From contig JARCRR010000123.1 in the NCBI GenBank assembly GCA_029850565.1, positions 1 through 13,103 on the forward strand: a stretch of DNA of 13,103 bases, written 5' to 3'. This DNA is from Gallionella sp. GTDB taxonomy: Bacteria > Pseudomonadota > Gammaproteobacteria > Burkholderiales > Gallionellaceae. Of the stretch, positions 6,416-13,103 are shown in pieces (position 1 is the first letter of the stretch; each line of letters starts with the position of its first letter). Position numbers and translations under genes: made by a program. A model generated the notes under the pieces. It ran no database searches. It was not told the origin of the DNA and worked only from the letters and a program-made list of their open reading frames with translations.

Positions 6416-8305
6416 ATGAGCTATCGCGAAGAATACGAAAGATCCATGAAAGACCCGTCAGGCTTCTGGCGCGACCAAGCCAAAGCGCTGGAATGGTTCA
6501 AGGCACCGCAGACGATCCTGACCACTGATGCCGACGGCCTCGGCCACTGGTTCGCCGACGGCGAGATGAACACGGCCTACATGGCGTTGGATCATCACGT
6601 GAAGCACGGTCGCGGCAACCAGACGGCGATCATCTATGACTCCCCTGTCACCGATACCAAGAGGAAGTACACCTACGCAGAGCTGACCGATGAGGTCGCA
6701 CGCACGGCGGGCATGATGGCCGATTTGGGTGTGGTCAAAGGCGACCGCGTCATCATCTACATGCCGATGATCCCCGAGGCTGTCATCGCGATGTTGGCGG
6801 TGGCACGTTTGGGCGCGATCCACTCGGTGGTGTTCGGCGGTTTCGCGCCTCCCGAGTTGGCACAGCGCATCGACGATTCGACACCCAAGGTCATCCTCAC
6901 TGCCTCGTGCGGCATCGAGATCAAGCGCGTCATCGAGTACATGCCCTTGCTCAACAAGGCCATCGACTTGGCGCAACACAAACCGCAAAGCTGCGTGGTG
7001 TTCCAGCGTCCGCAGTGCAGCGCACCACTCGTTGCAGGGCGCGACCATGACTGGGCGACACTGTTGGCGAAAGCGGAGGCAGTGGGTTGCACACCTGTCA
7101 AAGGCAGCGACCCTCTGTACATCCTCTACACCTCGGGTACAACGGGCAAACCCAAAGGCGTGGTGCGCGAGAACGGCGGCCATGCCGTGGCGCTCAACTA
7201 CAGCATGAAGGCTATCTACAACGTGGAAGCGGGCGACGTGTTCTGGGCGGCGTCGGATGTGGGCTGGGTGGTCGGCCATTCCTACATCGTGTACGGTCCG
7301 CTGCTGCACGGCTGCACCACCATCGTGTATGAAGGCAAACCCATCATGACGCCCGACGCGGGTGCGTTGTGGCGCATCATCGCCGAGTACGGCGTGAAGT
7401 CGTTCTTCACCGCACCGACGGCGTTCCGCGCGGTGAAAAAGGAAGACCCGGATGCCAAGCTGATGGCGAATTACGACTTGTCAAAGTTGCAAGTCATCTT
7501 CTCCGCGGGTGAGCGGCTCGACCCGCCGACCCAGGAATGGCTCACCGAGAAGAGCGGCAAGACCGTGGTGGACCACTGGTGGCAGACCGAAACGGGTTGG
7601 GGCATCACCGCCAATTTGTGGGGCGTGGAACCTAAGCCCGTGAAGTTCGGCTCCTCTACCCTGCCCACACCGGGCTTCGATGTGCGCATCTTGGACGAAC
7701 ACGGCAATCAGCTAGCAGCCAACGAGCAAGGCTACATCGCCATCAAATTACCGTTACCGCCTTCATGCATGAATCGCATCTGGGGCGACGACAACAAGTT
7801 CCGCGAAAGTTATCTGCAATTCCTACCCGGCTACTACACCACGGGCGACGGCGGTTATATCGATGAGGATGGATATGTGTTCGTGATGGGCCGCGTGGAC
7901 GATGTCATCAACGTGGCGGGCCATCGCCTCTCCACCGGCGAGATCGAAGAAGTCGTGGCAGGTCATCCTTTAGTTGCAGAGTGTGCCGTCATCGCACGCG
8001 ACGACGAGTTGAAGGGACAAGTGCCGATGGGACTGGTGGTATTAAAGTCCGGCGCGACAATAGAGGACGCGGTGTTACAAAAGGAGTTGATCGCACGCGT
8101 GCGCGAAGCCATCGGTGCCATCACCTGCTACAAGGATACGGTGATCCTGAAGCGTCTGCCCAAGACACGCTCCGGCAAGACCTTGCGCAAGACGCTGAAC
8201 AAGATCGTCAACGGACAGGAATACCAGGTTCCCTCTACCATCGACGATCCGGGCGTCATCCCCGAGATCATCGACATCCTGAAGGAAAAGAGATTCGTGA
8301 AGTAA
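6416..8305 (+). CDS. prpE: Propionyl-CoA synthetase (propionate-CoA ligase)
   Basis: A 629-residue acyl-adenylate-forming ligase of the acetyl-CoA synthetase type that activates propionate with ATP and CoA, feeding PrpC. The P-loop-like motif YTSGTTGKPKG is at 238-248. WWQTETGWG marks the adenylate-binding motif. YYTTGDGGYIDEDGY and VMGRVDDVINVAGHRLSTGEIEE form the hinge and C-terminal domain (the latter shown here only to locate it at about 497-519). The catalytic lysine, also the usual acetylation site, is in TRSGK at about residue 588. The N-terminal SYREEYERSMKDPSGFWRDQ-like segment is the usual ACS cap. Size equals E. coli PrpE. GGGAGAG precedes the ATG by about 5 bases. The 52-base gap to prpD contains a palindromic repeat, unlike the tight prpB-prpC-prpD spacing. 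Confidence 0.95.
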   Translation: MSYREEYERSMKDPSGFWRDQAKALEWFKAPQTILTTDADGLGHWFADGEMNTAYMALDHHVKHGRGNQTAIIYDSPVTDTKRKYTYAELTDEVARTAGMMADLGVVKGDRVIIYMPMIPEAVIAMLAVARLGAIHSVVFGGFAPPELAQRIDDSTPKVILTASCGIEIKRVIEYMPLLNKAIDLAQHKPQSCVVFQRPQCSAPLVAGRDHDWATLLAKAEAVGCTPVKGSDPLYILYTSGTTGKPKGVVRENGGHAVALNYSMKAIYNVEAGDVFWAASDVGWVVGHSYIVYGPLLHGCTTIVYEGKPIMTPDAGALWRIIAEYGVKSFFTAPTAFRAVKKEDPDAKLMANYDLSKLQVIFSAGERLDPPTQEWLTEKSGKTVVDHWWQTETGWGITANLWGVEPKPVKFGSSTLPTPGFDVRILDEHGNQLAANEQGYIAIKLPLPPSCMNRIWGDDNKFRESYLQFLPGYYTTGDGGYIDEDGYVFVMGRVDDVINVAGHRLSTGEIEEVVAGHPLVAECAVIARDDELKGQVPMGLVVLKSGATIEDAVLQKELIARVREAIGAITCYKDTVILKRLPKTRSGKTLRKTLNKIVNGQEYQVPSTIDDPGVIPEIIDILKEKRFVK

Positions 8306-8420
8306 GGCGTGGCACTCCCAAGTTGGAAAGAGAGGCTCGCAGAGATGTGGGTCTTTTTTGCCCCTTGGTTTAAGTCAGCCATTCACTCACTTTGCCGTTC
8401 TGCGTCATGACGACAGCGTA

Positions 8421-8426
8421 TAGAAT
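8421..8426 (+). promoter_or_regulatory. Possible -10 box close to the barrel-protein start
   Basis: TAGAAT matches TATAAT at 5 of 6 positions and sits only 8 bases before the ATG at 8435. No well-spaced -35 is obvious (TTGCCG at 8392-8397 is 23 bp away). If functional, the transcript would be nearly leaderless or the true start would be the ATG at 8456. Confidence 0.25.
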
Positions 8427-8434
8427 CCTGCCCC

Positions 8435-9403
8435 ATGCCCATCTCGCTCACATGGATGCCGCCGCTTCCAGTCCGACTTTTTGCCCTCGCATGTTGCTTG
8501 GTTGTCTGTTGCGTCGGCGGTGCCTACGCCAATGATGAGGATGACGATGCAGAACAGGCAGTCGAAGCAAAAGCCGAGTTCGTTTATGAAATAGACCCCT
8601 ACTACACCGATGTGGGCTACAACATCCCGCTGACGCACAAGCCGGTTCCCACCATCTCTTCCAACAGTGAAGCAGCTATCTTGCGTGAGCTCATCAAAGA
8701 TTCGTTGATCCCGCAATACATGCTGATCGAAGCCAGCGTCTACCCAATGCCAGTCTTGGGTACTTACATCAAAGCGCAGTCCCCCGACTTCTACAAACAA
8801 GGCAACATCGGCAGCAACTTCAACATCATCGAGTCGCTCACGGCCGGCTTTCAAGAGCCTTGGGCTGTTTCTGCCTTCTTCGGCAACGTGGCAAAACTCA
8901 AACGCCCCGGCGATAAACGCAGAGACAATAATTACGGGTACACCGGTTATCTATTCAGCGCGGGCAGCAAACACATCAAGAGCAACACCTTCGTTGATGA
9001 CGAGTGGTGCGAACTTGAGTGGAAGATCAAGGGCAGGATAGACCATCCCGATGAGAAGCTCTCATGGAGCTTCCGCATCGGCGGAAAATTCAACCGCAAC
9101 CATGATGTGAACAACGTGACCTACATCAATCTGCATCGCAGCAACACCGATCTGCGTTCTACCTACTTGGCTTGGTTGGAGAACACCAACTTCGATTTCC
9201 GCCTGCATTTCAAGCAACAGGGCGGTCAGTTGGTGCGCTCCGAATTGATCGCGGGTAAGAAAATACCTTTACTCGGTTTCAAATTCATCCCGACCTTCAG
9301 TACCGGCTTCATCTGGACCAGCCCGGACGAGTACTCGGGTTTGCTTAAAGATGCCACGGCAAACAAGTTGACGTTCGTGATCCGTCCGTCCGTAGAGTTC
9401 TAA
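8435..9403 (+). CDS. Unrecognised secreted protein, probable outer-membrane beta-barrel
   Basis: A 322-residue protein I cannot assign to a family. An N-terminal signal peptide ends in GGAYA near residue 32 and is followed by an acidic stretch (NDEDDDAEQ). The rest alternates hydrophobic and polar residues as in beta-strands, is rich in aromatics (LEWKIKGRI, LSWSFRIGGKF, YLAWLENTNFDFRLHF) and ends in VEF. A terminal phenylalanine is the usual outer-membrane assembly signal. No lipoprotein box or known enzyme motif is seen. The ATG at 8435 lacks a Shine-Dalgarno sequence; an in-frame ATG at 8456 would still leave a good signal peptide. It lies 129 bases after prpE and 50 bases before a long-chain acyl-CoA ligase, so a role in uptake or export of hydrophobic substrates is possible but unproven. 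Confidence 0.75.
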   Translation: MPISLTWMPPLPVRLFALACCLVVCCVGGAYANDEDDDAEQAVEAKAEFVYEIDPYYTDVGYNIPLTHKPVPTISSNSEAAILRELIKDSLIPQYMLIEASVYPMPVLGTYIKAQSPDFYKQGNIGSNFNIIESLTAGFQEPWAVSAFFGNVAKLKRPGDKRRDNNYGYTGYLFSAGSKHIKSNTFVDDEWCELEWKIKGRIDHPDEKLSWSFRIGGKFNRNHDVNNVTYINLHRSNTDLRSTYLAWLENTNFDFRLHFKQQGGQLVRSELIAGKKIPLLGFKFIPTFSTGFIWTSPDEYSGLLKDATANKLTFVIRPSVEF

Positions 9404-9453
9404 ACACCAGACCGCGCAAAGACGCGGAGCATCACTTCGACAGGGAGCAACTC

Positions 9454-11259
9454 ATGAGTGCAAAGACCGACCTCATCTCGCAGGATGTCGTCCACACTTT
9501 GGATGGCCTGTTCCACGAACGCGTACGACGTTCGCCGGATCACGTCGCCTATCGCCACTTCGATGACCATGACTGCGAGTGGCGTGAATTGACTTGGCGC
9601 GAAATGGAACAGGAAGTCGCACGCTGGCAGGCAGCGATGCGGAATGAATCGTTACAGCCCGGCGACCGTGTCGCCGTCATGTTGAAGAACTGTCCACAGT
9701 GGGTGATGTATGACCAAGCGGCATTGGGACTGGGGCTGGTCACTGTTCCGCTCTATGTCTCCGACCGCCCCGAGAACGTGGCGCACGTGTTGCAGGATTC
9801 CGGTGCCAAGATGTTGCTCATCGACAGCGCGACCCATTGGCATCCGCTGCGCGAAGCCTGCACCTCGCTCACCGCGCTCGACCGTATCGTGACTTTGCGT
9901 ACACCGCCGGAAGGCGACAGCGACTCGCGACTGCGCGGGGTGGACGAGTGGCTGCCCGATGAACATCAAGGCTTCCACCATCTGGATACCGATGCAGGCA
10001 AACTTGCCACCATCGTCTACACCTCTGGCACCACGGGAAAATCCAAAGGCGTGATGCTGAGCCACCGCAACGTGCTCAGTAACGCATCGGGTGCATTGCA
10101 GTGTTTCGACGTCTTCCCCGGCGACACCTTCCTGTCTTTCCTGCCGCTGTCGCACGCGCTGGAAAGGATGGCAGGCTATTACCTGCCCGTGATGTCCGGT
10201 GCGACGGTCGCCTACGCGCGTTCCATCCAGCAACTGCAGGATGACCTCACCGTCATCCGCCCGACCATCTTGGTGACTGTGCCGCGCATCTTCGAACGCA
10301 TCCAAGCGGGTATGCGCAACAAGCTGGAGAAAGGCCCTGCCTCTGCACGCAAGCTATTCGAGTTGGCTATCGAGGTCGGTTACAGCCGCTTCGAACATGC
10401 GCAAGGTCGCGCCAGTTGGCATCCGAAACATCTGCTGTGGCCCGTCTTGAAGAAACTGGTGGCAAACAAACTGCACAGTCGCCTCGGCGGCAGGCTGCGT
10501 CTTGCGGTGTCGGGCGGCGCTGCCCTCTCTCCCGGCAACGCGCGCACCTTCATCGGCCTCGGCATCCCCATCATCCAAGGCTATGGCTTGAGCGAGACCA
10601 GTCCGGTCATCAGCGTCAGTCGTCTCGATAGCAATCTGCCCACCAGCGTAGGCAATCCCATCCCCAATATCGAAGTGCGCCTCGGCGCACTCGATGCACT
10701 GGAGGTGCGCGGGCCGAACGTCATGCTGGGTTACTGGAACAACGAGGCGGCGACGCGGGATATGTTGAGCGAGGACGGCTGGCTCAATACCGGCGATGTC
10801 GTGCGCATCGACGACAAGGGGCGTATCACCATCACCGGACGCATCAAAGAGATCATCGTGCTTTCCAACGGCGAGAAAGTACCGCCCAGCGATATGGAGA
10901 CCGCCATCCTCGCCGATCCGATATTCGAGCAAGTGATGGTGGTGGGTGAAAGCAAGCCCTACCTCGGATTGCTGGCGGTGGTGAATCACGACCGTTGGCG
11001 CACTGCCATGCATGAACGCGGACTCGCGGCTGATTGGCCAGCCAGTCTGTATGCCTCGCAATCCAAAGCCTATGCACTACAACGCGTGACACAACTCATT
11101 CAATCCTTCCCCGGCTACGCGCGCATCCGCCGCATCGCCTTGTTGAACGAGGCATGGAGCGTCGAGAACGGGCTGCTGACACCCACGCTGAAAGTGAAAC
11201 GCGCGAAGGTGCTGGACCACTACAAGAAGGATTACGACGGGCTGTACGACGGGTACTGA
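9454..11259 (+). CDS. Long-chain fatty-acid-CoA ligase (FadD15/FAA1-type AMP-binding enzyme)
   Basis: A 601-residue adenylate-forming enzyme that activates fatty acids to acyl-CoA at the membrane. The ATP-binding motif YTSGTTGKSKG is at 189-199, YGLSETSP at 377-384, GWLNTGDV at 442-449, and the hinge GRIKEIIVLSNGEKVPP follows. The segment FLPLSHALERM and the C-terminal LTPTLKVKR are typical of the long-chain (FAA1/FadD15) branch rather than of acetyl- or propionyl-CoA synthetases. The insertion around 290-350 (GMRNKLEKGP through KLVANKLHSRLGG) is another mark of this branch. GGGAG lies about 6 bases before the ATG. It is 50 bases downstream of the barrel-protein gene on the same strand and may share its transcript. 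The exact chain-length preference cannot be read from the sequence. Confidence 0.92.
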   Translation: MSAKTDLISQDVVHTLDGLFHERVRRSPDHVAYRHFDDHDCEWRELTWREMEQEVARWQAAMRNESLQPGDRVAVMLKNCPQWVMYDQAALGLGLVTVPLYVSDRPENVAHVLQDSGAKMLLIDSATHWHPLREACTSLTALDRIVTLRTPPEGDSDSRLRGVDEWLPDEHQGFHHLDTDAGKLATIVYTSGTTGKSKGVMLSHRNVLSNASGALQCFDVFPGDTFLSFLPLSHALERMAGYYLPVMSGATVAYARSIQQLQDDLTVIRPTILVTVPRIFERIQAGMRNKLEKGPASARKLFELAIEVGYSRFEHAQGRASWHPKHLLWPVLKKLVANKLHSRLGGRLRLAVSGGAALSPGNARTFIGLGIPIIQGYGLSETSPVISVSRLDSNLPTSVGNPIPNIEVRLGALDALEVRGPNVMLGYWNNEAATRDMLSEDGWLNTGDVVRIDDKGRITITGRIKEIIVLSNGEKVPPSDMETAILADPIFEQVMVVGESKPYLGLLAVVNHDRWRTAMHERGLAADWPASLYASQSKAYALQRVTQLIQSFPGYARIRRIALLNEAWSVENGLLTPTLKVKRAKVLDHYKKDYDGLYDGY

Positions 11260-11301
11260 GTGTTTTGCCCGCCCTCAGCAACTCGCAGATGAGAGCTGCC
11301 T

Positions 11302-12045
11302 TCAGAACTCATATTCGAGTTGCATCCGGTAGGTCTGATTGGGAGCTGCATCACTGACGCCGAACAGTGCCGCCGCGTGGTATTTCACCGCAGTCTCGTC
11401 ATCCAATTTGATTTTCCCGAAAATCATCAGTCCGGCACGATGATTCTGAGCGGATGATGAATCCCATCGATCCCATTGGCCGACCTCACCCATACCTTGC
11501 AAGCCAAATCCGAACAATGGTTGCCAGTGATATTTGGCCTGCCATTGATAACCCAACTCAGTGTCGATCGACGCACCATGCTCATCCACTTGTCCGAAGA
11601 TATGCTCGAACAGCAGGTTACCGTTCAATTGCAACTTGCCGAATTCGGTTTGCAACAATGGGCCAAATCTCGCCTCCACCGGCCCTCCTCCTGCAAGAGG
11701 CACTTCTAGTTCGGTCAACAATCCGATGTCGACCGGATAAGCCCCATGCTCCACCAATTGGAATTTATTCTCCCATTCTGCGAAGTTCGATTGCTTACCG
11801 GCGATCTGACTGCGTTTCAAATAGACCGCAGTGAACCAATTTTCGGTCGCGCCATAGCCGACACTTACACTGGTGACGATTGCTTGACCGCCTGCGGGCA
11901 ACTTGCTGGCGCCGTGAATAATCTCAAGTTCCCCCTCTCCTTTTTCAACTTTGGGTGAATAGATGTAGTCAGCCGGACCCGCCAATGCCTGACATGCCAA
12001 GACACTCAATACAACACCAAAACCGCGCATGAAATAACGTTGCAT
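11302..12045 (-). CDS. Putative outer-membrane protein, Fur-box-linked
   Basis: A 247-residue protein with a signal peptide ending near ACQALA|GPADY. The remainder shows alternating beta-strand character (YGATENWFTAVYLKR, FGPLLQTEFGKLQLNGNLLFEHIF, YQWQAKYHWQPLFGFGLQGMGE) and ends in MQLEYEF, the terminal Phe of outer-membrane barrels. I do not recognise the exact family; it resembles small transporter-like barrels of the Phenol_MetA_deg or similar type only in general style. The ATG at 12045 is preceded by GGGAGG at good spacing, while the GTG one codon earlier is too close. It is divergent from fur, and its promoter overlaps two Fur-box-like sites, so iron repression is likely. It is convergent with the acyl-CoA ligase, with 42 bases between their ends. 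Confidence 0.75.
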   Translation of the reverse strand: MQRYFMRGFGVVLSVLACQALAGPADYIYSPKVEKGEGELEIIHGASKLPAGGQAIVTSVSVGYGATENWFTAVYLKRSQIAGKQSNFAEWENKFQLVEHGAYPVDIGLLTELEVPLAGGGPVEARFGPLLQTEFGKLQLNGNLLFEHIFGQVDEHGASIDTELGYQWQAKYHWQPLFGFGLQGMGEVGQWDRWDSSSAQNHRAGLMIFGKIKLDDETAVKYHAAALFGVSDAAPNQTYRMQLEYEF

Positions 12046-12071
12046 CACTTCCTCCCAGGTTTTAATTTCTC

Positions 12072-12090
12072 GCGAATGATAATTGTTCTC
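12072..12090. promoter_or_regulatory. Fur box 1
   Basis: This 19-mer matches the classic GATAATGATAATCATTATC consensus at 14 of 19 positions. The core TGATAAT-T-GTTCTCA (12077-12091) fits the 7-1-7 model with a perfect left half. It covers the -10 box of the outer-membrane protein gene. Confidence 0.65.
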
Positions 12091-12104
12091 ATTTGAGAAT
12101 GCAA
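12076..12104 (-). promoter_or_regulatory. Putative promoter of the outer-membrane protein gene
   Basis: Read on the minus strand, TATCAT (12076-12081) is a good -10 (5 of 6) and TTGCAT (12099-12104) a weak -35 (3 of 6) with exactly 17 bp between. Initiation would lie about 25 bases before the ATG. Both Fur-like sites overlap it. Confidence 0.45.
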
Positions 12105-12113
12105 TCGATTATC
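12095..12113. promoter_or_regulatory. Fur box 2
   Basis: A second 19-mer matching the consensus at 13 of 19 positions, with a perfect right half ATTATC(A). It starts 23 bp after box 1, overlaps the -35 of fur on the plus strand and the -35 of the outer-membrane protein gene on the minus strand. Confidence 0.55.
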
Positions 12114-12137
12114 AACTTTAAGGAGTGCGGGTAGAAT
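12109..12137 (+). promoter_or_regulatory. Putative fur promoter
   Basis: TTATCA (12109-12114, 4 of 6) and TAGAAT (12132-12137, 5 of 6) are separated by exactly 17 bp. Initiation near 12144 leaves a leader of about 38 nt. Fur box 2 covers the -35, which supports autoregulation. Confidence 0.5.
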
Positions 12138-12181
12138 CTGGCCACAGATTAAGCAACCGCGTAGAGAATGGAATAACAGAC

Positions 12182-12610
12182 ATGCACAAACCTGAAAACC
12201 TGAAGAATGCCGGCCTCAAATCCACCCTGCCACGCCTCAAAGTATTGCAATTGTTCGAGACCAGCAAAGAGCGGCACTTAAGCGCGGAAGACGTTTACAA
12301 ACTACTCGTGAGTTCGGGTGAGGTCGTAAGCCTTGCCACCGTCTATCGAGTACTCACACAATTCCAGCAGGCGGGGTTGCTGATGCAGCACCATTTCGAA
12401 AGCGGAAAATCCGTCTTTGAACTGAACAGCGGAGAACATCACGATCACATCGTGTGCCTGCAATGCGGCCATGTAGAAGAGTTCTTCGATGCAGCCATCG
12501 AGGTCAGGCAAGAGAAGGCCGCTGTCGAACATGACTTCGCCATTCGAGACCATGCCCTGTACATCTACGCCGACTGCACGAAAAAGAATTGCTCAAGAGG
12601 AAGCCGATAA
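12182..12610 (+). CDS. fur: Ferric uptake regulator
   Basis: A 142-residue metal-dependent repressor. The N-terminal winged helix begins with LKNAGLKSTLPRLKVL (7-22) and includes the recognition helix near SLATVYRVLTQFQQAGLL (50-67). The dimerisation domain has the HHDH metal site (86-89), the structural-zinc CxxC (C92, C95), H124 and a second cysteine pair C132/C137 near the end. These features, with VYRVLTQF and GEHHDHIVC, point to Fur itself rather than Zur, PerR or Irr. The ATG at 12182 fits the usual family start. The frame continues back to GTG at 12125, but that codon would precede the -10 box. The ribosome binding site (GGAA) is weak. It is divergent from a putative outer-membrane protein rather than beside the bamE/omlA gene found next to fur in several proteobacteria. 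Confidence 0.94.
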   Translation: MHKPENLKNAGLKSTLPRLKVLQLFETSKERHLSAEDVYKLLVSSGEVVSLATVYRVLTQFQQAGLLMQHHFESGKSVFELNSGEHHDHIVCLQCGHVEEFFDAAIEVRQEKAAVEHDFAIRDHALYIYADCTKKNCSRGSR

Positions 12611-12629
12611 GAGTCAAAACTCCGATCCA

Positions 12630-12652
12630 GACACACCTACTTCGGTGTTGTC
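12630..12652. terminator. Hairpin between convergent fur and antitoxin genes, possible terminator
   Basis: GACACACC pairs with GGTGTTGTC (one bulged T) around the loop TACTTC. It lies 20 bases after the fur stop. No T-run follows immediately in either direction, so intrinsic termination is uncertain. Confidence 0.35.
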
Positions 12653-12708
12653 ATCTGAAATAAAAAGACCACCGCAGAGATGCTAGCCGTTGGCGTACGC
12701 TTCTCGAA

Positions 12709-12993
12709 TCAGTTCAATGCCGCCTGCACCGCATCTGGTGCGCGCTTGATTACATTCAGCAACACCAACGATGCCCCCTGCGGCGAACGATCTCCGCGCT
12801 CCCAATGGCGCAAAGTCGCAACAGAGAATCCAAACCTCGCAGCGAATTGCTCTTGCGTCATTCCCATACTGCGGCGCAAAGCAGAAACATCCACCTCTTC
12901 CGGCGTGTAGGTTTTCACGGCAACCTTCGCGCCTTTCGCATGCGAAATCGCCTCATTCAATCCACGCGCGATACTGTCAAAAGCTTTTCCCAT
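12709..12993 (-). CDS. XRE-family antitoxin (NadS/HigA-like) of a type II TA pair
   Basis: A 94-residue protein whose C-terminal half is a helix-turn-helix: VSALRRSMGMTQEQFAARFG and SVATLRHWERGDRSPQG, the pattern of the Cro/XRE family. The N-terminal part (about 1-35) would hold the toxin-contacting segment. In such pairs the antitoxin neutralises the toxin and represses the operon. The start is the ATG at 12993, preceded by GGAGGT at ideal spacing; the GTG one codon earlier is too close. Its ATG overlaps by one base the stop of an upstream gene ending like a RelE-type toxin (TGATG), giving the toxin-first order usual for HigBA/NadS types. It is convergent with fur. Confidence 0.85.
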   Translation of the reverse strand: MGKAFDSIARGLNEAISHAKGAKVAVKTYTPEEVDVSALRRSMGMTQEQFAARFGFSVATLRHWERGDRSPQGASLVLLNVIKRAPDAVQAALN

Positions 12994-13103
12994 CACGCAC
13001 CTCCAATCCAGGTCGCAACCAATACATCGACCAACTTCGACAATTCGTTGCGGTCAGCCTTGCTCAAATTCGCCTGCTCATTCTTGGCGAACAACGCTAC
13101 TAA
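12993..13103 (-). CDS. C-terminal end of a RelE-type toxin, cut by the window edge
   Basis: The last 36 codons of a gene that begins outside the window. The residues include ALFAKNEQANLSKADRNEL. FAKNE followed by a short amphipathic helix is the characteristic C-terminus of RelE/HigB-like toxins of the PF06296 group, which cleave mRNA on the ribosome. The gene overlaps the antitoxin start by one base. The N-terminal half and the catalytic core cannot be examined, and it is unknown whether the full gene is intact. The C-terminus (VDVLVATWIGGA) appears shorter than in many relatives. Confidence 0.7.
   Translation of the reverse strand, partial: LVALFAKNEQANLSKADRNELSKLVDVLVATWIGGA

Noticed and set aside
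8306..8434. Possible terminator after prpE with a T6 tract at 8354-8359
   Set aside because: No convincing GC-rich stem directly precedes the T-run; only weak pairings (AAAGA with TCTTT, CCAAG with CTTGG) can be drawn. Nothing else supported in this 129-base gap apart from the -10-like TAGAAT.
9412..9427. Small hairpin CCGCG/CGCGG between the barrel protein and the acyl-CoA ligase
   Set aside because: A 5-bp stem with a 6-base loop and no T-run is common by chance in GC-rich DNA and does not argue for termination.
12125..12181. GTG-initiated extension of Fur
   Set aside because: It lies upstream of the probable -10 box and the extra residues do not fit the usual Fur N-terminus, which begins shortly before LKNAGLK.
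1..13103. CRISPR arrays, tRNA or rRNA genes, insertion sequences, phage genes
   Set aside because: No regularly spaced direct repeats, tRNA cloverleaf patterns, rRNA signatures, transposase or integrase motifs were seen on reading both strands.

Overview
The window looks like chromosomal DNA of a free-living Gram-negative bacterium, most likely a betaproteobacterium. I infer this from the moderately GC-rich coding sequence, the two proteins with signal peptides and a terminal Phe typical of outer-membrane beta-barrels, the style of the Fur protein, and a prpBCDE operon led by a GntR/FCD regulator. I cannot name the genus.

Left part (1-1692, minus strand): a small cluster reading leftwards. 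It holds protein-L-isoaspartate O-methyltransferase (pcm), then a membrane-anchored alpha/beta hydrolase, then the first 14 codons of another gene cut off by the window edge. The 1693-2017 stretch separates it from the rightward operon. It contains a promoter, two GTCGAC-centred palindromes and a doubtful small ORF.

Centre (2018-8305, plus strand): a complete methylcitrate-cycle operon. It encodes a GntR/FCD regulator, PrpB (2-methylisocitrate lyase), PrpC (2-methylcitrate synthase), PrpD (2-methylcitrate dehydratase) and PrpE (propionyl-CoA synthetase). Together they convert propionate to propionyl-CoA, condense it with oxaloacetate, dehydrate the product and, after rehydration by an aconitase that is not in this window, cleave it to pyruvate and succinate. 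The operon carries two copies of a dispersed palindrome in its larger intergenic gaps. A 14-bp perfect palindrome at the regulator's promoter is the likely site of autoregulation.

Right-centre (8435-11259, plus strand): an unrecognised secreted, probably outer-membrane beta-barrel protein, followed by a long-chain acyl-CoA synthetase of the FadD15/FAA1 type.

Right part (11302-13103): a second putative outer-membrane protein (minus) is divergent from a fur gene (plus). The short gap between them holds two adjacent Fur-box-like sequences overlapping both promoters, which suggests that Fur controls itself and the outer-membrane protein. Fur is convergent with a type II toxin-antitoxin pair: an XRE antitoxin, and the last 36 codons of a RelE-type toxin that runs off the window.

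Most of the window is recognisable housekeeping or catabolic DNA. I did not find a clearly new system. The points most worth a second look are the Fur-controlled divergent region, the paired GTCGAC operators, the operon-embedded palindromes and the unidentified barrel protein between prpE and the acyl-CoA ligase.
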